A stretch of DNA of 64,000 nt from Lithospermum erythrorhizon (GCA_019722365.1 JADFUC010000604.1:124001-188000), one strand, 5' to 3'; shown: positions 11,801-25,897, counted from the first letter of the stretch. Notes: generated from the sequence alone by a model not told the origin. A program made the numbers and translations.

Positions 11801-12860
11801 TCAGAGGTTACCTCTTCCCACACATTAGTTTCTTAGTCCAATGGCAACTATCCATGTTCTAAGAAAACTTCTTCCTCCCTGCTTCTAACATGGAGGACAG
11901 CATGAGTACAGTAATCTGACGTGCCTGGAAGTCTTCAGAGCTGGGCTTTTCTTTAGCTTAGGTCTTGAAGCAATGTCTGCTTTCCTTCCTTCAGAGTCCC
12001 AATGCTTTGTTTGGCAGGTTCCAGTATTTGGAAGTTGCATGCTTTATCTGTAATATTAATGAATGGAATGGATTTTTTGGTTGACACTAAGACGTGAGAT
12101 GTCTACGGACACTGCAAGTTATCTATGGGCAATACATCCATGAATTCAGAGGTCTAGATAGCGGAGAAATCATGTCAGGGGGGTGTTTGAACTTTCAGTC
12201 AGACTTACACGAGAGTTATTCTACATTTATTGAAACTCTCGTAGAACAATTTGCTGCCGTGTCCTTTGGTGATATTTTATTTGGGCGTCAAATTGCAATT
12301 TATCTGCACATGTTTGTTGAGTCTCCTGTGAAGCTAGCTACCTGGAAGGTTTTATCCAATGCTCAAGTGCTTCAACTTCTTCCTCGTCTGGAGGAGTTCG
12401 AAGCCTACGCACTCCCTTGTGGACCTTAAATTTATGATTTACATGCAGGATGATGAGAAGATCTTGGAAGCCTACGCACAATCATGGGTTTCTGGTGCTC
12501 TTGATCGAGCAGCAACACCTGCATTCACATTGGCTCTGCACCACCTTTCATCCTTTGTTTTTGGTAATTGCCCTGAGAAATGATACTACTTTATATTATC
12601 CTAATGGCAACTTGATATCACATATTGTCCGCTCTCGTTTCCTTGTACTTACCTTAATGTTTGATGGTCAGGGTATGATGTTTAATTTTATGCATTACAA
12701 GTACTCCACATCGTTAGGGTCTGGTGTCGAGGGAACGCAGTCAGCTGCAGATTTCTATAGACTCTGCATATTGAGAGATGGTTGTGATGGAAGCTCATCA
12801 TTATTACTTGAAGTGGAAAAACTTGAGGCATTTGTCCTTCAAAAAGATCAACTTAAATGA
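8895..12860 (+). pseudogene. IYO: MINIYO (RPAP1) pseudogene, C-terminal half only
   Basis: Successive blocks match the plant RNA polymerase II-associated protein 1 family (MINIYO, a nuclear factor needed for Pol II function and for the onset of cell differentiation). The blocks are: QRSLALHLLASVLDRA (from 8895, after a TTTCAG acceptor), DWEAIWGFALGPEPELALA, MCLDDNHSSVVLACAKAI, TAPVFRSRPEPDFGFL, GAGLVRMGILPRI, WQYMQSVATFGRGGP, SYSTFIETLVEQFAAVSFGD and WVSGALDRAAT...LALHHLSS. The order is correct and some introns remain. Reading frame is lost repeatedly: a stop after the block near 9465, frameshifts near 10375, 11290 and 11475, and many stops from 11.6 to 12.1 kb and after 12.58 kb. The N-terminal half is absent; the copia insertion ends 165 bp upstream. 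A functional copy must lie elsewhere. Confidence 0.9.
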
Positions 12861-13282
12861 TAAATATGGCAGCTTCTCTTTCTATCTATGTGTATCATGT
12901 TCTTGTTAGAGGTCTAAGTCTTTACATTCTATTTTACAATAATTATTTTGAGTTAGTTTTTTTGTATATATGCTCATGATACAAACCCGTTTCATTATTG
13001 TTATCTAAAGCGGTAACCCACTAAATTCCTCAATTAAAAACCAAACGTTGTCTTCTATGATGTTCATTAAACTTAGAAATCTTTTTGCTTGACATTGTAA
13101 TTAAATAGTACCGGAAGTAATTGTTAGCTTGGTGTTTAGTAATTATTATAGGTTGTGATTTTTCCATTCAAATTCTTGATATTGATAGTTCATCTCTTTT
13201 TTGTTATTTTGGAATCATTTTTATATTACAATTGGCGTATTGATATCAACAAATAGAGTGATGAAAATCATTATCTTTATTA
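12861..13282. other. AT-rich spacer downstream of the MINIYO pseudogene
   Basis: No gene, repeat or regulatory element that I can support. Confidence 0.4.
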
Positions 13283-15470
13283 GGGCAAAAGGCAGTCATT
13301 GGGTAATTGTCCTTAATTACTTCTACACACTATGTATTAAAATAATTCATTTCCACCCATTACAAGCTCTAATCACACATTTAAACCTATTTAGTCCATT
13401 GATCGCTAAGTTTATTTGTTAACTCAATGTATTGGGGTCTTTTTAGCAATTATTTTCAATAATACGCCTTGTTTGTAATTGAAATATTCCTAAGGCAAAT
13501 TTTAAAATTATTCCCCCAAATTCAATTAAAACCTTAATTCCACAAAAAATTATTCCCCCAAATTCCCTCATCCCCAAATTGATTGAATAAAACCTAATTC
13601 ATTACTTTCAAATCATTTTTTTACAGCACAAAACCCACCCACACCCCACCAACCACCACCGTCTCACTTACTACTACGCTTTTCCCTCATCCCCACAAAA
13701 TCCCACCAACACCCCCTCCTCAAATCCATACCATTGTCCCACGCCTAAGTATTAAATTAACATCGGCTACTTTGGATTTTTTCACCTTATTCAAATTTCA
13801 AGTTTTTTAGATTAGCCTCTTTACAAAAGCGAAGATGAAGAATTAACATTAGCCTTAGTAGTAAACAAGGCCTTATTAGGGAAACTCATTTCTCAAAAGA
13901 TTGAATTTTGAGGGTGGCCATGTTTGGGTTTTTATATTGAATCAACTAGTTCTAAGCGATGGGATGCGAATCTCGGATACTACGGATTATACAAAAATAA
14001 TAAATATGAATTACAGTGTGTACCGTTCTTCTTGAATAATATTATAGCAGCGGAAACGTGTGAGCTCCAATACCCAAAATAGAGTATCTCCAAGAAAGTC
14101 CACAACTTGACAAGTGGTCGAACTGCGTCCGTGCGTTTTTTACTAGAACGATTAAAGTGAAACGAAACAATAAAGAAAAGAAACTAATTTCTTCCTAAGG
14201 GGGAAGGGTCGGTCGAACTAGGTGAGGGAGATGAGAGAATTCTTTTGACTTCAAAAAGTCAAGAATTGGAGCAAATATTATGAGAGGGGTAGCTCTCTAT
14301 TTATAGGCAAACGAATGAGAGTTTTAAGGAGATAAAAACTCCACAAACCCCATCCAAATCCCACTGCCTAGCCGACCTCCTTAAGTCCCAAAAATCCGAT
14401 TTTTTGCCCCGAATGTTTCCTTCATGTTTCACTTTAAACTCAGGAAGTTATAATACATATTATTATTAGTTCGGTTTATTGTTTGTGTGTGACCTCTTAG
14501 GACGGATCGACAATAGCAATATATTAGACAATATTAACTATTATCATCTTAATATATAGATTATGAGCGGACCCTAGTAAGCCATCATAGCCCCATTAAT
14601 ATCGATTATGATAAATTCTAATATTAATTGTGCAACAATTAGTATACATTGAACTATAGTCTGAATGTATAAATCGGTTGATAAAATCAAATTGTTCAAG
14701 CGAGCATTTTACGAGGATCTAATATTATTTAGTTCCAATGAGCCCAGAAGTGGCACCGAGGCCGATGGAGAATAGTGGCCTTGTAGGAAAACGGAAGAAG
14801 GCTGAGATTGGGACCCACCGAGAAAATACGAAGAAGTTGAAGATACGAAGAGTTGAAGAAAGGTTGTTCATTTTCATTGATAAGTATGATGATGATGATG
14901 ATGCAATTTTTGGTTAAGTAGTTGGATTATTAGGATTCAGAAATCTATGCTTTCGCTTTTTTTTATTGTTGTTTGATAACTTTTTTGAGGAATAATAATA
15001 AATGATTGCATTTAAGGTTTTGATAATTGAATTATTTGAATATATATATTTGTAGTTGTTCTTATTTGATAATTGGTGATTAACACGAGGAAATATTTTT
15101 GTTGTATTTGGTAGTTTAGTTGGGGGGAATTGGAGAAGCTAAGGATGAAGTGTGTTAAAAAGAAGATGAGGGTGGGAATTTTATTTATTTGGGAATAAAT
15201 GTTAAGTTATTGTTAATTTTGCCTTTAATAAGTTTTATTATTATTAAATTTGCCTCAGAATATTTTGAATTATAAACGAAGGTGTATTATTGAAAAATAA
15301 TTGCTAAAAGACCCCAATAGAATGAGTTAACAGTCAACTTTAGCGGTCAATAGACGAAATGGATTTAAATATGTGATTTGGGATTTGTAATGGGTGGAAA
15401 TGGACATGCGGTACAGTGGGTATAGCGATTATTAGCGGAGGAGGTACCCATGGGCCTTAAGGCCTTTTTG
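13283..15470. mobile_element. Large inverted-repeat DNA element (Mutator-like or foldback), non-autonomous
   Basis: The segment 13349-13510 recurs in inverted orientation at about 15240-15401. Shared words include ATTTCCACCCATTACAA, TTGGGGTCTTTT, AGCAATTATTTT and CAATAATAC. The arms appear ~80% alike over ~160 bp, and weaker similarity continues outward to about 13283 and 15470. Long terminal inverted repeats around non-coding filler are typical of Mutator-like or foldback elements. No transposase is visible. The flanks (TCTTTATTA left, ATACTAATTA right) are only a weak candidate target duplication. An LTR fragment sits inside. A (GAT)n run lies near 14886. Confidence 0.7.
13960..14738 (-). 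repeat. LTR-like fragment inside the 13.3-15.5 kb element
   Basis: The region carries a TATA-like promoter on the minus strand (window strand CTATTTATAGG near 14300) and a stretch around 14450-14600 (GTGTGTGACC, ATATATAGATTATGA) that matches 31740-31900 in the element at 29.7-33.3 kb. It reads as a solo LTR. Boundaries are approximate and no target duplication was found. Confidence 0.5.
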
Positions 15471-17470
15471 ATACTAATTACTTATTATTTTAACAAATAC
15501 AAAATTTATATATATCATTAGATTCGTCTTTGAAAATAGTTTCATAATATTATTTTTTTATAATTTTTGAACATATTCTTTAAGAATAATTGATAATCAG
15601 TTAAAACTTTTCGATATCTTAAAGCGTCAAAATAAAAAATGGAGGAGTAGTAGTTGAATTCTATTAGAACCCACAGCTTTTTAGATTTTTTAGAGAAAAA
15701 GGTGATTTAATAATTAATAATATGAAAGGGGAAGAAACACACAACCCCTTCTCACGAGGAATTTATATTTGTTAGTGATAGTAAAATTTGCGACACTTGT
15801 TTATATATCACTTACTTCGATTTGAACTACTTAAATATTACTTAACTATTGAGTATAAAAATTCGACATAGCTTTTCATTTATCCACAATTATGAAATTA
15901 AACAACATATTTTACCATTTTTTTTTCAAATATACCTTAAATAATGAAATCAAATATTTCTCATATTAGGTGCAATTAAATTGAAAAGATTAAATGAATG
16001 ATACGTTATAAAAATAAAAAGGAACCTTTGGATCTTTAATTAATATTAAATTAAGGCTAAAATATGCAAATGTACTTAAAAATAAGAAAAACAACATAAG
16101 TGACTTATAGAAGTATGAAACAACCACACTAATGGTCCCTCGAGATCCTTGTCTTGGGATACAATGAAGGAGCTAATCGCGGGATGCATCTCAATTGCTG
16201 AGAGTAAAATTTTCCTTTTAACCACTTCAATACAAAATTTACTCTTTATGTTAAATTTATTTCCGCAATATATAGTTACTAACACTGATTAGTTATTTTC
16301 AGCAACAGTTTGTCATTTATCCGAATTGGGACATGTAATTCCACTATAAAAAAGAAATATGCATTTAGAGGTTGTCATTACATGGATGTTAATAAATCGA
16401 ATTCGAGCGAGTATCGAGTTATCTTGGCGGATAGGCACCTTATTAATCGGGTAATTACTCAGTTGTTTTATTTATCGAGTAATAAATCATATCTGGTTTT
16501 TGACTGGCTAAGCGTTTTGACAATTTCGAATTTAATATTTTGAATCCAGTACTGAAGGAGTATCGAATTACTTAGTAGTAGGTGGTATCTAATTGACACA
16601 ACTTACCAATAAATCAAAGATTCTATTATTGCCCATAGAAAATGAAAAAATCAAGATTCTGGTACTCGTCAAATGGTATCTAATTTACAGCCTCTCAAAT
16701 TTAATTGGACCACTCGAACCACATGAACGTGCTTGATAAAACTGTTTTGCACCTCAAGTTTCATGGTTCACATTTGGGTTTCATCCCATGAAATTCAGTA
16801 TCCCATTTATCTTAATATAAAAATAAAAATAGTTGATTAAAAATGTGGCTGAATTCGATTATCTCTTAGAAATTTATTAATTAGAGGTATTTATTATATT
16901 TTAGAATAATAATTAAAATTATATATGAACAAAAGTGTAAAGATAATAAATAAATATTATTTTTATTTTAAATAATCAAGTATTTTTTTAGATAAATTTT
17001 TGTTTGAAACAATTGAATACTGAAACGTAGGAAGTATATAGTCTAGTAATGTAATTCCTTCAATTCATTTCGGTAAATGTTTTTTATTTTTTGTTTCAAA
17101 CACTGAGTCATAGGAAGTGTATAGTCTAACTCAACTTCTAAAATGATAATTAAATATAAGCTTAATCTAGGAGATTTGATGTTAAAATGAGATATTTTGA
17201 TTTTGGAATTAGATAGAAAATTGTGTGTAAAAGCTTGGAATATAACGAGGTGGAATGAGACTTTAATAATCTTTATTTTCAGCTCAAACTGTCAAAAATG
17301 ACAGCACCTGTCTCCTCTCCGGAGGTCTATTGGGACGTAACCTGACTAACCTCCCTTGCGAGGTCTGGTTAGCCAAATTTATAACTTTTCAAAGGAATCA
17401 TTTTATGTTAATATAAATCTTTTTCTTTCGAATTATAGTTCTTGAACTATCACACTATTTGTTCTTTCGA
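15471..17470. other. Gene-free AT-rich region
   Basis: Short open frames only, none resembling a known protein. The 16380-16550 segment has GAATTCGAGCGAGTATCGAG-type words that may be a DNA-transposon relic. A G+C-richer patch at 17300-17385 can form a small imperfect hairpin (CTAACCTC...GGTTAG). Nothing else could be supported. Confidence 0.4.
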
Positions 17471-17479
17471 ATGGTGCCA

Positions 17480-18150
17480 AACTTTTTAGGGTCAATGGTA
17501 GAGCACATCACTAACGTTTCAAAAAAGTTCCGCTTATATTACTCACGTATCGAGACTAGAAGCTAAATATGATAAAACCATGTTTAACTCCAAGCGACTA
17601 CTTATGTCAAATAACATATTCATTGTTGAGATACATTAGTTTAATGAAAGGGGTAATTTAATTAAACACACATTTTCCACCTTCTAAAACCATCAAATCT
17701 TCTTTATTTAATTTATACATAGCTCTTAAATGCTTATTTGATTATACTTTCCTTAAAAGAACCTTGACGTTTCCCGATCTATTTTTCGCTTCGTTTTTTA
17801 TTTTCTTTTCATGTTGCAATAAGTCTTTGGGAAAAATATTTTACTTACCCAAATATTGTCTGCGAAGAGATCTCGCGTGGCGGGTTTCTCGAGCTTCAAG
17901 AATCTGAGTGTTTTCTATTGTTGTCCAACTACACGTGTAAGAAGTGTTAAATTAAATATTTTGATGTGTGTGGACTAAATTACCCTTCATTGTTGTCCAA
18001 CTGCACGTGTAAGAAGTGTTATTTTGACAGTGATAAGCTTGAGTTCCTTTTTTAAACATGGTGATCATATATGGTGGTCCTGAAACGTGAATAATATAAG
18101 TGGATTTTTTTTTAAAAGCGTTAATAATGTTTCACGCCATTTTGCCCAAC
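17480..18150. mobile_element. Inverted-repeat element (MITE-like)
   Basis: About 17480-17560 and 18065-18150 are inverted copies. CACTAACGTTTC...CCGCTTATATTACTCACGT on the left matches ACGTGAATAATATAAGTGG...AAGCGTTAATAATG on the right when reversed. The outer part, GGGTCAATGG left and the reverse of CCATTTTGCCC right, extends the match. The inside holds no coding sequence. The terminal-repeat-plus-filler structure is that of a non-autonomous DNA transposon. Its superfamily is uncertain because no target duplication was resolved. Confidence 0.6.
17917..18021 (+). repeat. 33-bp direct duplication carrying G-box cores
   Basis: 17917-17949 and 17989-18021 are the same 33 bp with one mismatch, 72 bp apart. 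Each copy contains a perfect CACGTG G-box core (CAACTACACGTGTAAG and CAACTGCACGTGTAAG). Both lie inside the inverted-repeat element, about 3 kb upstream of the protease gene. Confidence 0.8.
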
Positions 18151-19613
18151 TTTTTATTGAACTTAATCAAACTTTCTTTTTCAAAATTCATGTACCCATT
18201 TATGCGGTGAGGATTAAACATAAGATATTTAAGTCTCTAGAGACTTTACAGTTTTAAAGTTTAATTAAGTGTTCTCAAAGTAGGATGAAATTTAAAGAAA
18301 TGAGATTACATCACCGGGCTAGCGTAAAAACAAAATATTAATTTGGTTGTTTCAAATTATTGATGACAATGAGCATTTTTTATACTTATAAATTCATTTT
18401 AATTACCATTTTTGTTTTTTATATTAAACTTTAATTTGATCATCAAGTATTTATTGTTCATTTTTTTATAAAAGTATAAAGTTGATATTATTGGATTTTA
18501 AATAAAAATATTTTTACAATATTGTTTTTTATATCTTTGCATAAGAATTCAAGTTCATGGTCGGATTTATACATTAAAAAATTTAGAACGTCAATTAAAA
18601 AGAATTGAAAAATAAGATTTCAATTAACTTTTTCCTCATCTTTCACGTTTTTCACTTTGTAAAATTGATGATAATTTTGAAATGACATAAATAAGCAGTG
18701 ATTGGTTTAATTCATTAAAAATATTATATTATTTTTTAATTCATATTCCTTATTCCAATAAATATAAAATAATATAATAAAATTGGATTTTTCAAAAAGA
18801 CTTAAATAATATCATTTTTTTATAAATATTCCATAAATATTATTAAATAGGTATTTACAATTTAAAATTATATTGAAAATATTGAACTTAAGTTGTTAAG
18901 TTGTGAAGCAGTAGAGTATATTTAAACAAGTTTTACTTGTCAATGGTTGGGTCCTTAAACATGGCCATTTTGCAGCATTGTCTGCAAAGCAGTCACTGCC
19001 ACTTTCTCTCTCCTGACAGCAAATCTAAAACTGTTGTCTAAAAATGAGGGTCGGCGGTTTGGACTGCAAAACTCCTGTCACCACAAACTACCCATCACAT
19101 TCATTAATTTCTTCTTTACTCTTCCCAAGATTGTGGCCCATATTTCTATTTTCAATGATGTTTTAGTTGAAAATATAGAAATGCATCATATATGATGTTA
19201 ATTATCAAATTTATATTTTTATGATCAAAGATTAATAAATTTAGTTTTTAATTGATGATATTCAAGAATTTTAAAGAATTTGAATCTAAATTATTAAGTA
19301 AATAATAAAATATCTTGAAATAATGCATATATTAATATATTTTTCCAAATAAATATATATATATGGCGTTAAAAATTATTTGAATTAAATTAAAAAAAAA
19401 TTGATTATTAAAAATTCAAAATGTAATAATTTTTTAAAAATGAAAAAAAGCATATTATAATTTTTCTACCTAAAAATTTGATCATAATTATTTAATAAAG
19501 ATATCTCATCGAAATAATAAAAACCCACAACATGAGTGATAAGGCAAGTTGGACTACCCCTAGATGAGAGAGAGAGAGAGTTGTTTCAAATCTAAACTTG
19601 GTAAAAAAAAAAA
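18151..19613. other. Very AT-rich intergenic region
   Basis: Low-complexity A/T runs dominate. There is a GA microsatellite at 19567-19580. No gene could be supported. Confidence 0.4.
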
Positions 19614-20062
19614 GGCTTAATTTCATTTGCCGCCCTAACTATCATTTTTATTTCAATTTGCCCCTGAAGTTTCTATTTTTTGCTTCGTATCCCTACCATC
19701 TTTTTTTTTTTGTTAAATTAGACGGATGCCTTTTTTCTTTACTTAATATTGATAGCCAAATTTGTTATCAATGGTCTGTAACTTCAAAGATGGAAGGTGT
19801 TGATTGATGAATGGAGAAAAATGGGTCATTTGTTATTTAGTTTTTTCATTTTATTAAGAGAGGCACAAATTTTTCTTTATTTCAAAATTTACCTCATCAG
19901 TCTAATATCCATTTAATTCCTAATAATTTGCCCTTATATTAAGTATTTTTTCGTCTAAGTTAATAGAAAATTGGATGGTAAGGGGCAATTTGAAAGGATA
20001 GAGACTTCAGGAGGCAATTTGAAATGATGGTAATGGTTCAGGAGGCCAAATGAAATTAAGCC
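19614..20062. mobile_element. 449-bp MITE with long terminal inverted repeats
   Basis: The left end GGCTTAATTTCATTTG is answered by CAAATGAAATTAAGCC at the right end. Further in, TCAATTTGCCCCTGAAG is answered by CTTCAGGAGGCAATTTGA. The outer ~16 bp are nearly perfect. Elements with this GGCTTAATTTCA...TTTGCCCC terminus are a common plant MITE type usually placed near Mutator-like elements. Both flanks are poly-A (19604-19613 and 20063-20068), so a target duplication may exist but cannot be measured. A copy of the same end word (GGCTTAATTTTG) occurs at 23483. Confidence 0.85.
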
Positions 20063-20880
20063 AAAAAATGTCAGCACGGATCAATTACTTTTTGATAAGA
20101 GTTTTATTAAAAAGAAAAAACAGTTAATAAACCTCATGGGTGGTAAAAGCCCATGTTTATGTTACATTAAATCCCGATTATTTCGTAGCTACTCCAATAC
20201 CTCAGTCATTTGTCCCAATTGCTCACTACTTCTCGTTGGTGGAAATATAGATATATGTATAGTGAAAATAATCATTTTTCACTCTAAACAATCAAGCAAC
20301 TATTTTGATACAAAACTTTAATTTAAGTACTAACTTATGTTGATAGGAGGAAATATAATAATTCCCTTCATCATCCCTAAAGATCGTTGACTTTCTAATT
20401 TTAATTTGTTGACTTTTTAAATTTTTTCGTTAAATATCTTTTAATGTATTTATAATATATTGTGAAAAATATATCAAAATATATAACTGTACCATAGTTT
20501 ATTGTTAACATTTTTTTATTCAATCAAAGTTATGTGAATCAATTAATTTAATCATTGAAAAATCAAACCGAACGATATTTTTAAGTATGAAATAAGTTAT
20601 CTTCTAACACCAAACCGTCTAGCATCACATCGAATGTTCAGAAGCCGAGACAAAGTATGATAAAATTCAACAACTTATTTTTCCTCTCGCTTGATTCATA
20701 TTCCGTAGTTGTTGCTGGGTAGATTCCGACATGTCTATTTCAGTAAATAAAGTTTCAGTGCCATTTATTGTTTTTTACTATAAATGTGCTTTCCCTATGA
20801 AACTTTAACATGGGTTTGTTTCATCATTCATTTTAATCATACAAATGTTCAGTATAATAAGTTAGTTTTCCAAGATTTCC
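20063..20880. other. Upstream region of the protease gene
   Basis: AT-rich, no coding sequence recognised. It presumably contains the distal promoter of the cysteine protease that starts at 20977. Confidence 0.4.
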
Positions 20881-20883
20881 CCC

Positions 20884-20892
20884 CTATTTAAG
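20884..20892 (+). promoter_or_regulatory. TATA box of the cysteine protease gene
   Basis: CTATTTAAG lies 85-93 bp before the start codon, a normal distance for a plant core promoter with a short leader. Confidence 0.5.
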
Positions 20893-20976
20893 CTCATGTT
20901 TCATCACCTTAGCCATTCAAGCTTGTCACATTCCTTCAGTGCTAAGCATACATTTTTATAGTATTGCTAGCCAACC

Positions 20977-23198
<2,222 letters not shown>

Positions 23199-23325
23199 TT
23201 TCCTTCATTTCATTTGATGTCCCTGAAGAGTCCAAATGTCTTATTGATCTGTTGGTTGTTATACTATCTTCCATAAGGAGATGAAGGACTATGTGTTAAC
23301 CATCTTATTGATCATTTGATGTCTG

Positions 23326-23428
23326 ATCTTATCCTACCAAGAAAGGAGACAATAAAATCAAGAATGCTTTGGAAGAAACAGAAAATAAGATTTTTAGTGT
23401 TTGATATCCTTCATTATATTTGATGTCT
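23326..23428 (+). repeat. Tandem duplicate of the protease 3' end
   Basis: This segment repeats 23121-23221 (last codons, stop and start of the 3' untranslated region) with about 10-15% change. It still reads SYPTKKGDNKIKN...EETENKIFSV and stop in one frame. It has no upstream exon, so it is a leftover of a local duplication, not a gene. It would fall in the 3' untranslated region or just beyond it. Confidence 0.85.
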
Positions 23429-24117
23429 TAAAGTTATTAACTTTTTCAATTTACAAAGTTTACCCTAATCAATTTACCTAAAGGCTTAATTTTGTATACC
23501 CATCAAACCATCAACACACTTTCATTTCATGGATTCAAACTTTCAATGTTTCGAATTGCCTCAGAGATGAAAGTGTGTGTTATAGTACGGAAAAACATTT
23601 CAAATAACCCTTACCATCAGTTTTGATGTTATAGTACAAAAAGTTTCATGTAGCACAATAAGTCAATAATAAATGTGGTAATTCAAGAGAATTATATCCT
23701 TGGGGCAAATTTTAAATAAAATAACCTATTCTAAAAATGTAAAACCCCACCCCCTTCTTTCCCAACCTCCCTCCTCCTAACACCATCCATTAATAAAAGC
23801 ACCGTCCAAAGCGCGAAACAATGAACCTCCAACCTCCATCCCACGAGAGTTCAATTGAAAGAAATCAATGCTAATAAATTCAACGTGAATTGAATTTCCA
23901 AGAAATAAACATGAAGTCAATTACACTACCTTTCTTTGATTACAGATCAATACGAATATATATCTATATAAGTAGATTTTGATATGTACATACAACAATT
24001 ATATAACCCCAAATGTGTAGAATAATGTCATTGACAATATGTTGGATAATTGGCCCAACTGAACCTAATCGAAAACGATCCATAATGATTCTCAACACAA
24101 TAGTTTACCGAGGGAAG
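23429..24117. other. Intergenic, possible MITE end
   Basis: GGCTTAATTTTG at 23483 followed by TATACCCATCAAACCATC resembles the left end of the MITE at 19614, but no matching right end was found. The rest is AT-rich with a short CCACCCCC patch near 23745. No gene seen. Confidence 0.35.
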
Positions 24118-24191
24118 TTGAATTAGAAAATTTGTTCCAGTTTTATGAAACAATATATCTTCATAAAACTGGAACAAATTTTCTAATTCAA
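24118..24191. repeat. Perfect 32-bp inverted repeat with 10-bp loop
   Basis: Arms 24118-24149 and 24160-24191 are exact reverse complements (TTGAATTAGAAAATTTG... / ...CAAATTTTCTAATTCAA), separated by ACAATATATC. A transcript through it would form a long, perfect hairpin. It is not flanked by an obvious transposon. Confidence 0.9.
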
Positions 24192-24218
24192 GGCAACCAA
24201 ATATACCTTCTTGTTGAA

Positions 24219-24281
24219 GGCAACCAGCATAGGTGGCTGGGGACTGGCGGTATGCGGAGACCGGCAACCAGCATAGGTGGC
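24219..24281 (+). repeat. 19-bp direct repeat (GGCAACCAGCATAGGTGGC)
   Basis: Exact copies at 24219-24237 and 24263-24281, 44 bp apart. A partial copy (GGCAACCAAATATA) lies at 24193 right after the hairpin. GGCCCAACTGA occurs both at 24052 and after the second copy. The area looks locally rearranged. Confidence 0.8.
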
Positions 24282-25897
24282 CCAACTGAGGTCTCCACAA
24301 GATTCTTCTTTATGATTTGAGAGGCGGCTAGGTGCCTTTTGGGACGCAAAGCCAAAACTTGCACAATTTTGAGAAATACAGGGGATAAATTGTTCATATT
24401 GATAAGACATGTAATCTGCACCTTTTATAATTACCCAAGGGGGTAAATTGAACTTTACTCACCAAGAGGTATTCGAGAGGAGACTACTGCGAGTAAGTCT
24501 GAAACCAAGATCAAGAAGTGGTCCCGTGTTACTTGAGCAGCATGTAAGCTTAGAGCCGTAGACATCAATTAATTCACTGTCACAAAGCTGAAAGAAGGAG
24601 GGTGAAGTTTAGAAGAAGAAAAACTGCTAGATTCTTGGATATAAAATTCAAGCAATGAAGTTCTCAGCATACCTCGACTTGAAGTCCATGATGGTACCAA
24701 GTATTGCTCAACATAATTGGATTTGAGCAATGCCATGTTAACAGCGCCAATGAATAACATCAAATTTGTGTTGACAAGTTTGAGACAGATACTTCAGCAA
24801 TCCATGTCATCTTCTAGACTTCTACCCATTGCTGTTGTTTTCTTGTTGTAGTTGACATATGCACAAACATTTTACACAACCTTCAGCTATTACAGACAGA
24901 GTGATAAACTATAAGGACTTTACAAGTCCTTGACCTTTCATTCTTTTACATTGTTATTATTCATGATATACACTTCAGATCCCTTGAGTAACACTTTTAG
25001 TACTCCAGAAGTAGCAATATTCGATCTGCACTTCCACTGTTGCATGTATACTACATTACTATGATTCTCAACATAGGTTGAACACTAGTGTCTACCCTAC
25101 AATGCAGTGAACTTCCAAGTCAGTCCCCATCAAAGTCAAAATCTAGGATCTGACTTTGTTGTGTACATGTAGGTTATATAAAACAACGTTGACAACTGCA
25201 GACTAAAATTGTATATAGATCAAGCAGAATAAGAGTAAGAAAGTAACTTGACAACAACAGCAGTAAAAGCACAGAACTTCTCTTCCAAGTTACACCACCC
25301 TCAAATTTAAGTTAACAGCAAAACAATGAATGGACTTGGCTATTCAACTAACCACTTAGCCATTTGCTCTCTGAGATGCACAAGTAGTTCATAATAAATA
25401 ATATTAAGCAAACAATCAGATGGTCAGAATACATCTAATACAGTACGGAAGTACAAATTCCGTTTTCACAATACTGATCTAACAACAAAACAATTTCCAT
25501 GAGAGCATTTTAGTCAAGTAACTATCTTAGCATAAAGAAACCAGTTGATACAGATAAGTTCCCAACCATAAGGTATTTCTTTACCATATTCATTAATAAC
25601 ATAGCATAATGCTTGTTTTAGCAACAATCATCACTTACTGTATTATAAAAATATAAACAAATGGATGAAAAACAACGATTGCTTGGACTTTCACTAACCT
25701 AACACACTGCATTAAACAAATCCAAACTCTTCTTTAAAATTTAGTACTGTAATGAAAAGAAATAAGAATTGTTTCGGTATGCCTGTAACAAACCGATAAA
25801 GAAAGACTAGATAACAAATACAAATGAATAAAGAATGGAAACGAAATAGAATAGACTATTCTGCTCCTCATTCCTAGGAGATGTTGATCTCAAATTA
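24282..25897. other. 3' flank of the F-box gene, no other gene seen
   Basis: The part close to 25897 must contain the F-box transcript's 3' untranslated region. The rest (24.3-25.5 kb) has more balanced composition than most spacers but no open frame that I recognise. The short minus-strand frame at 24569-24763 has no family resemblance. Confidence 0.4.

Noticed and set aside
8895..12860. MINIYO as a working gene with unusual introns
   Set aside because: Stops and frameshifts fall inside conserved exonic blocks where no splice sites could remove them, and the N-terminal half is absent.
24028..24421. Four overlapping open frames (both strands)
   Set aside because: They arise from the perfect inverted repeat and the duplicated 19-bp word; the same peptide appears on both strands because of the palindrome.
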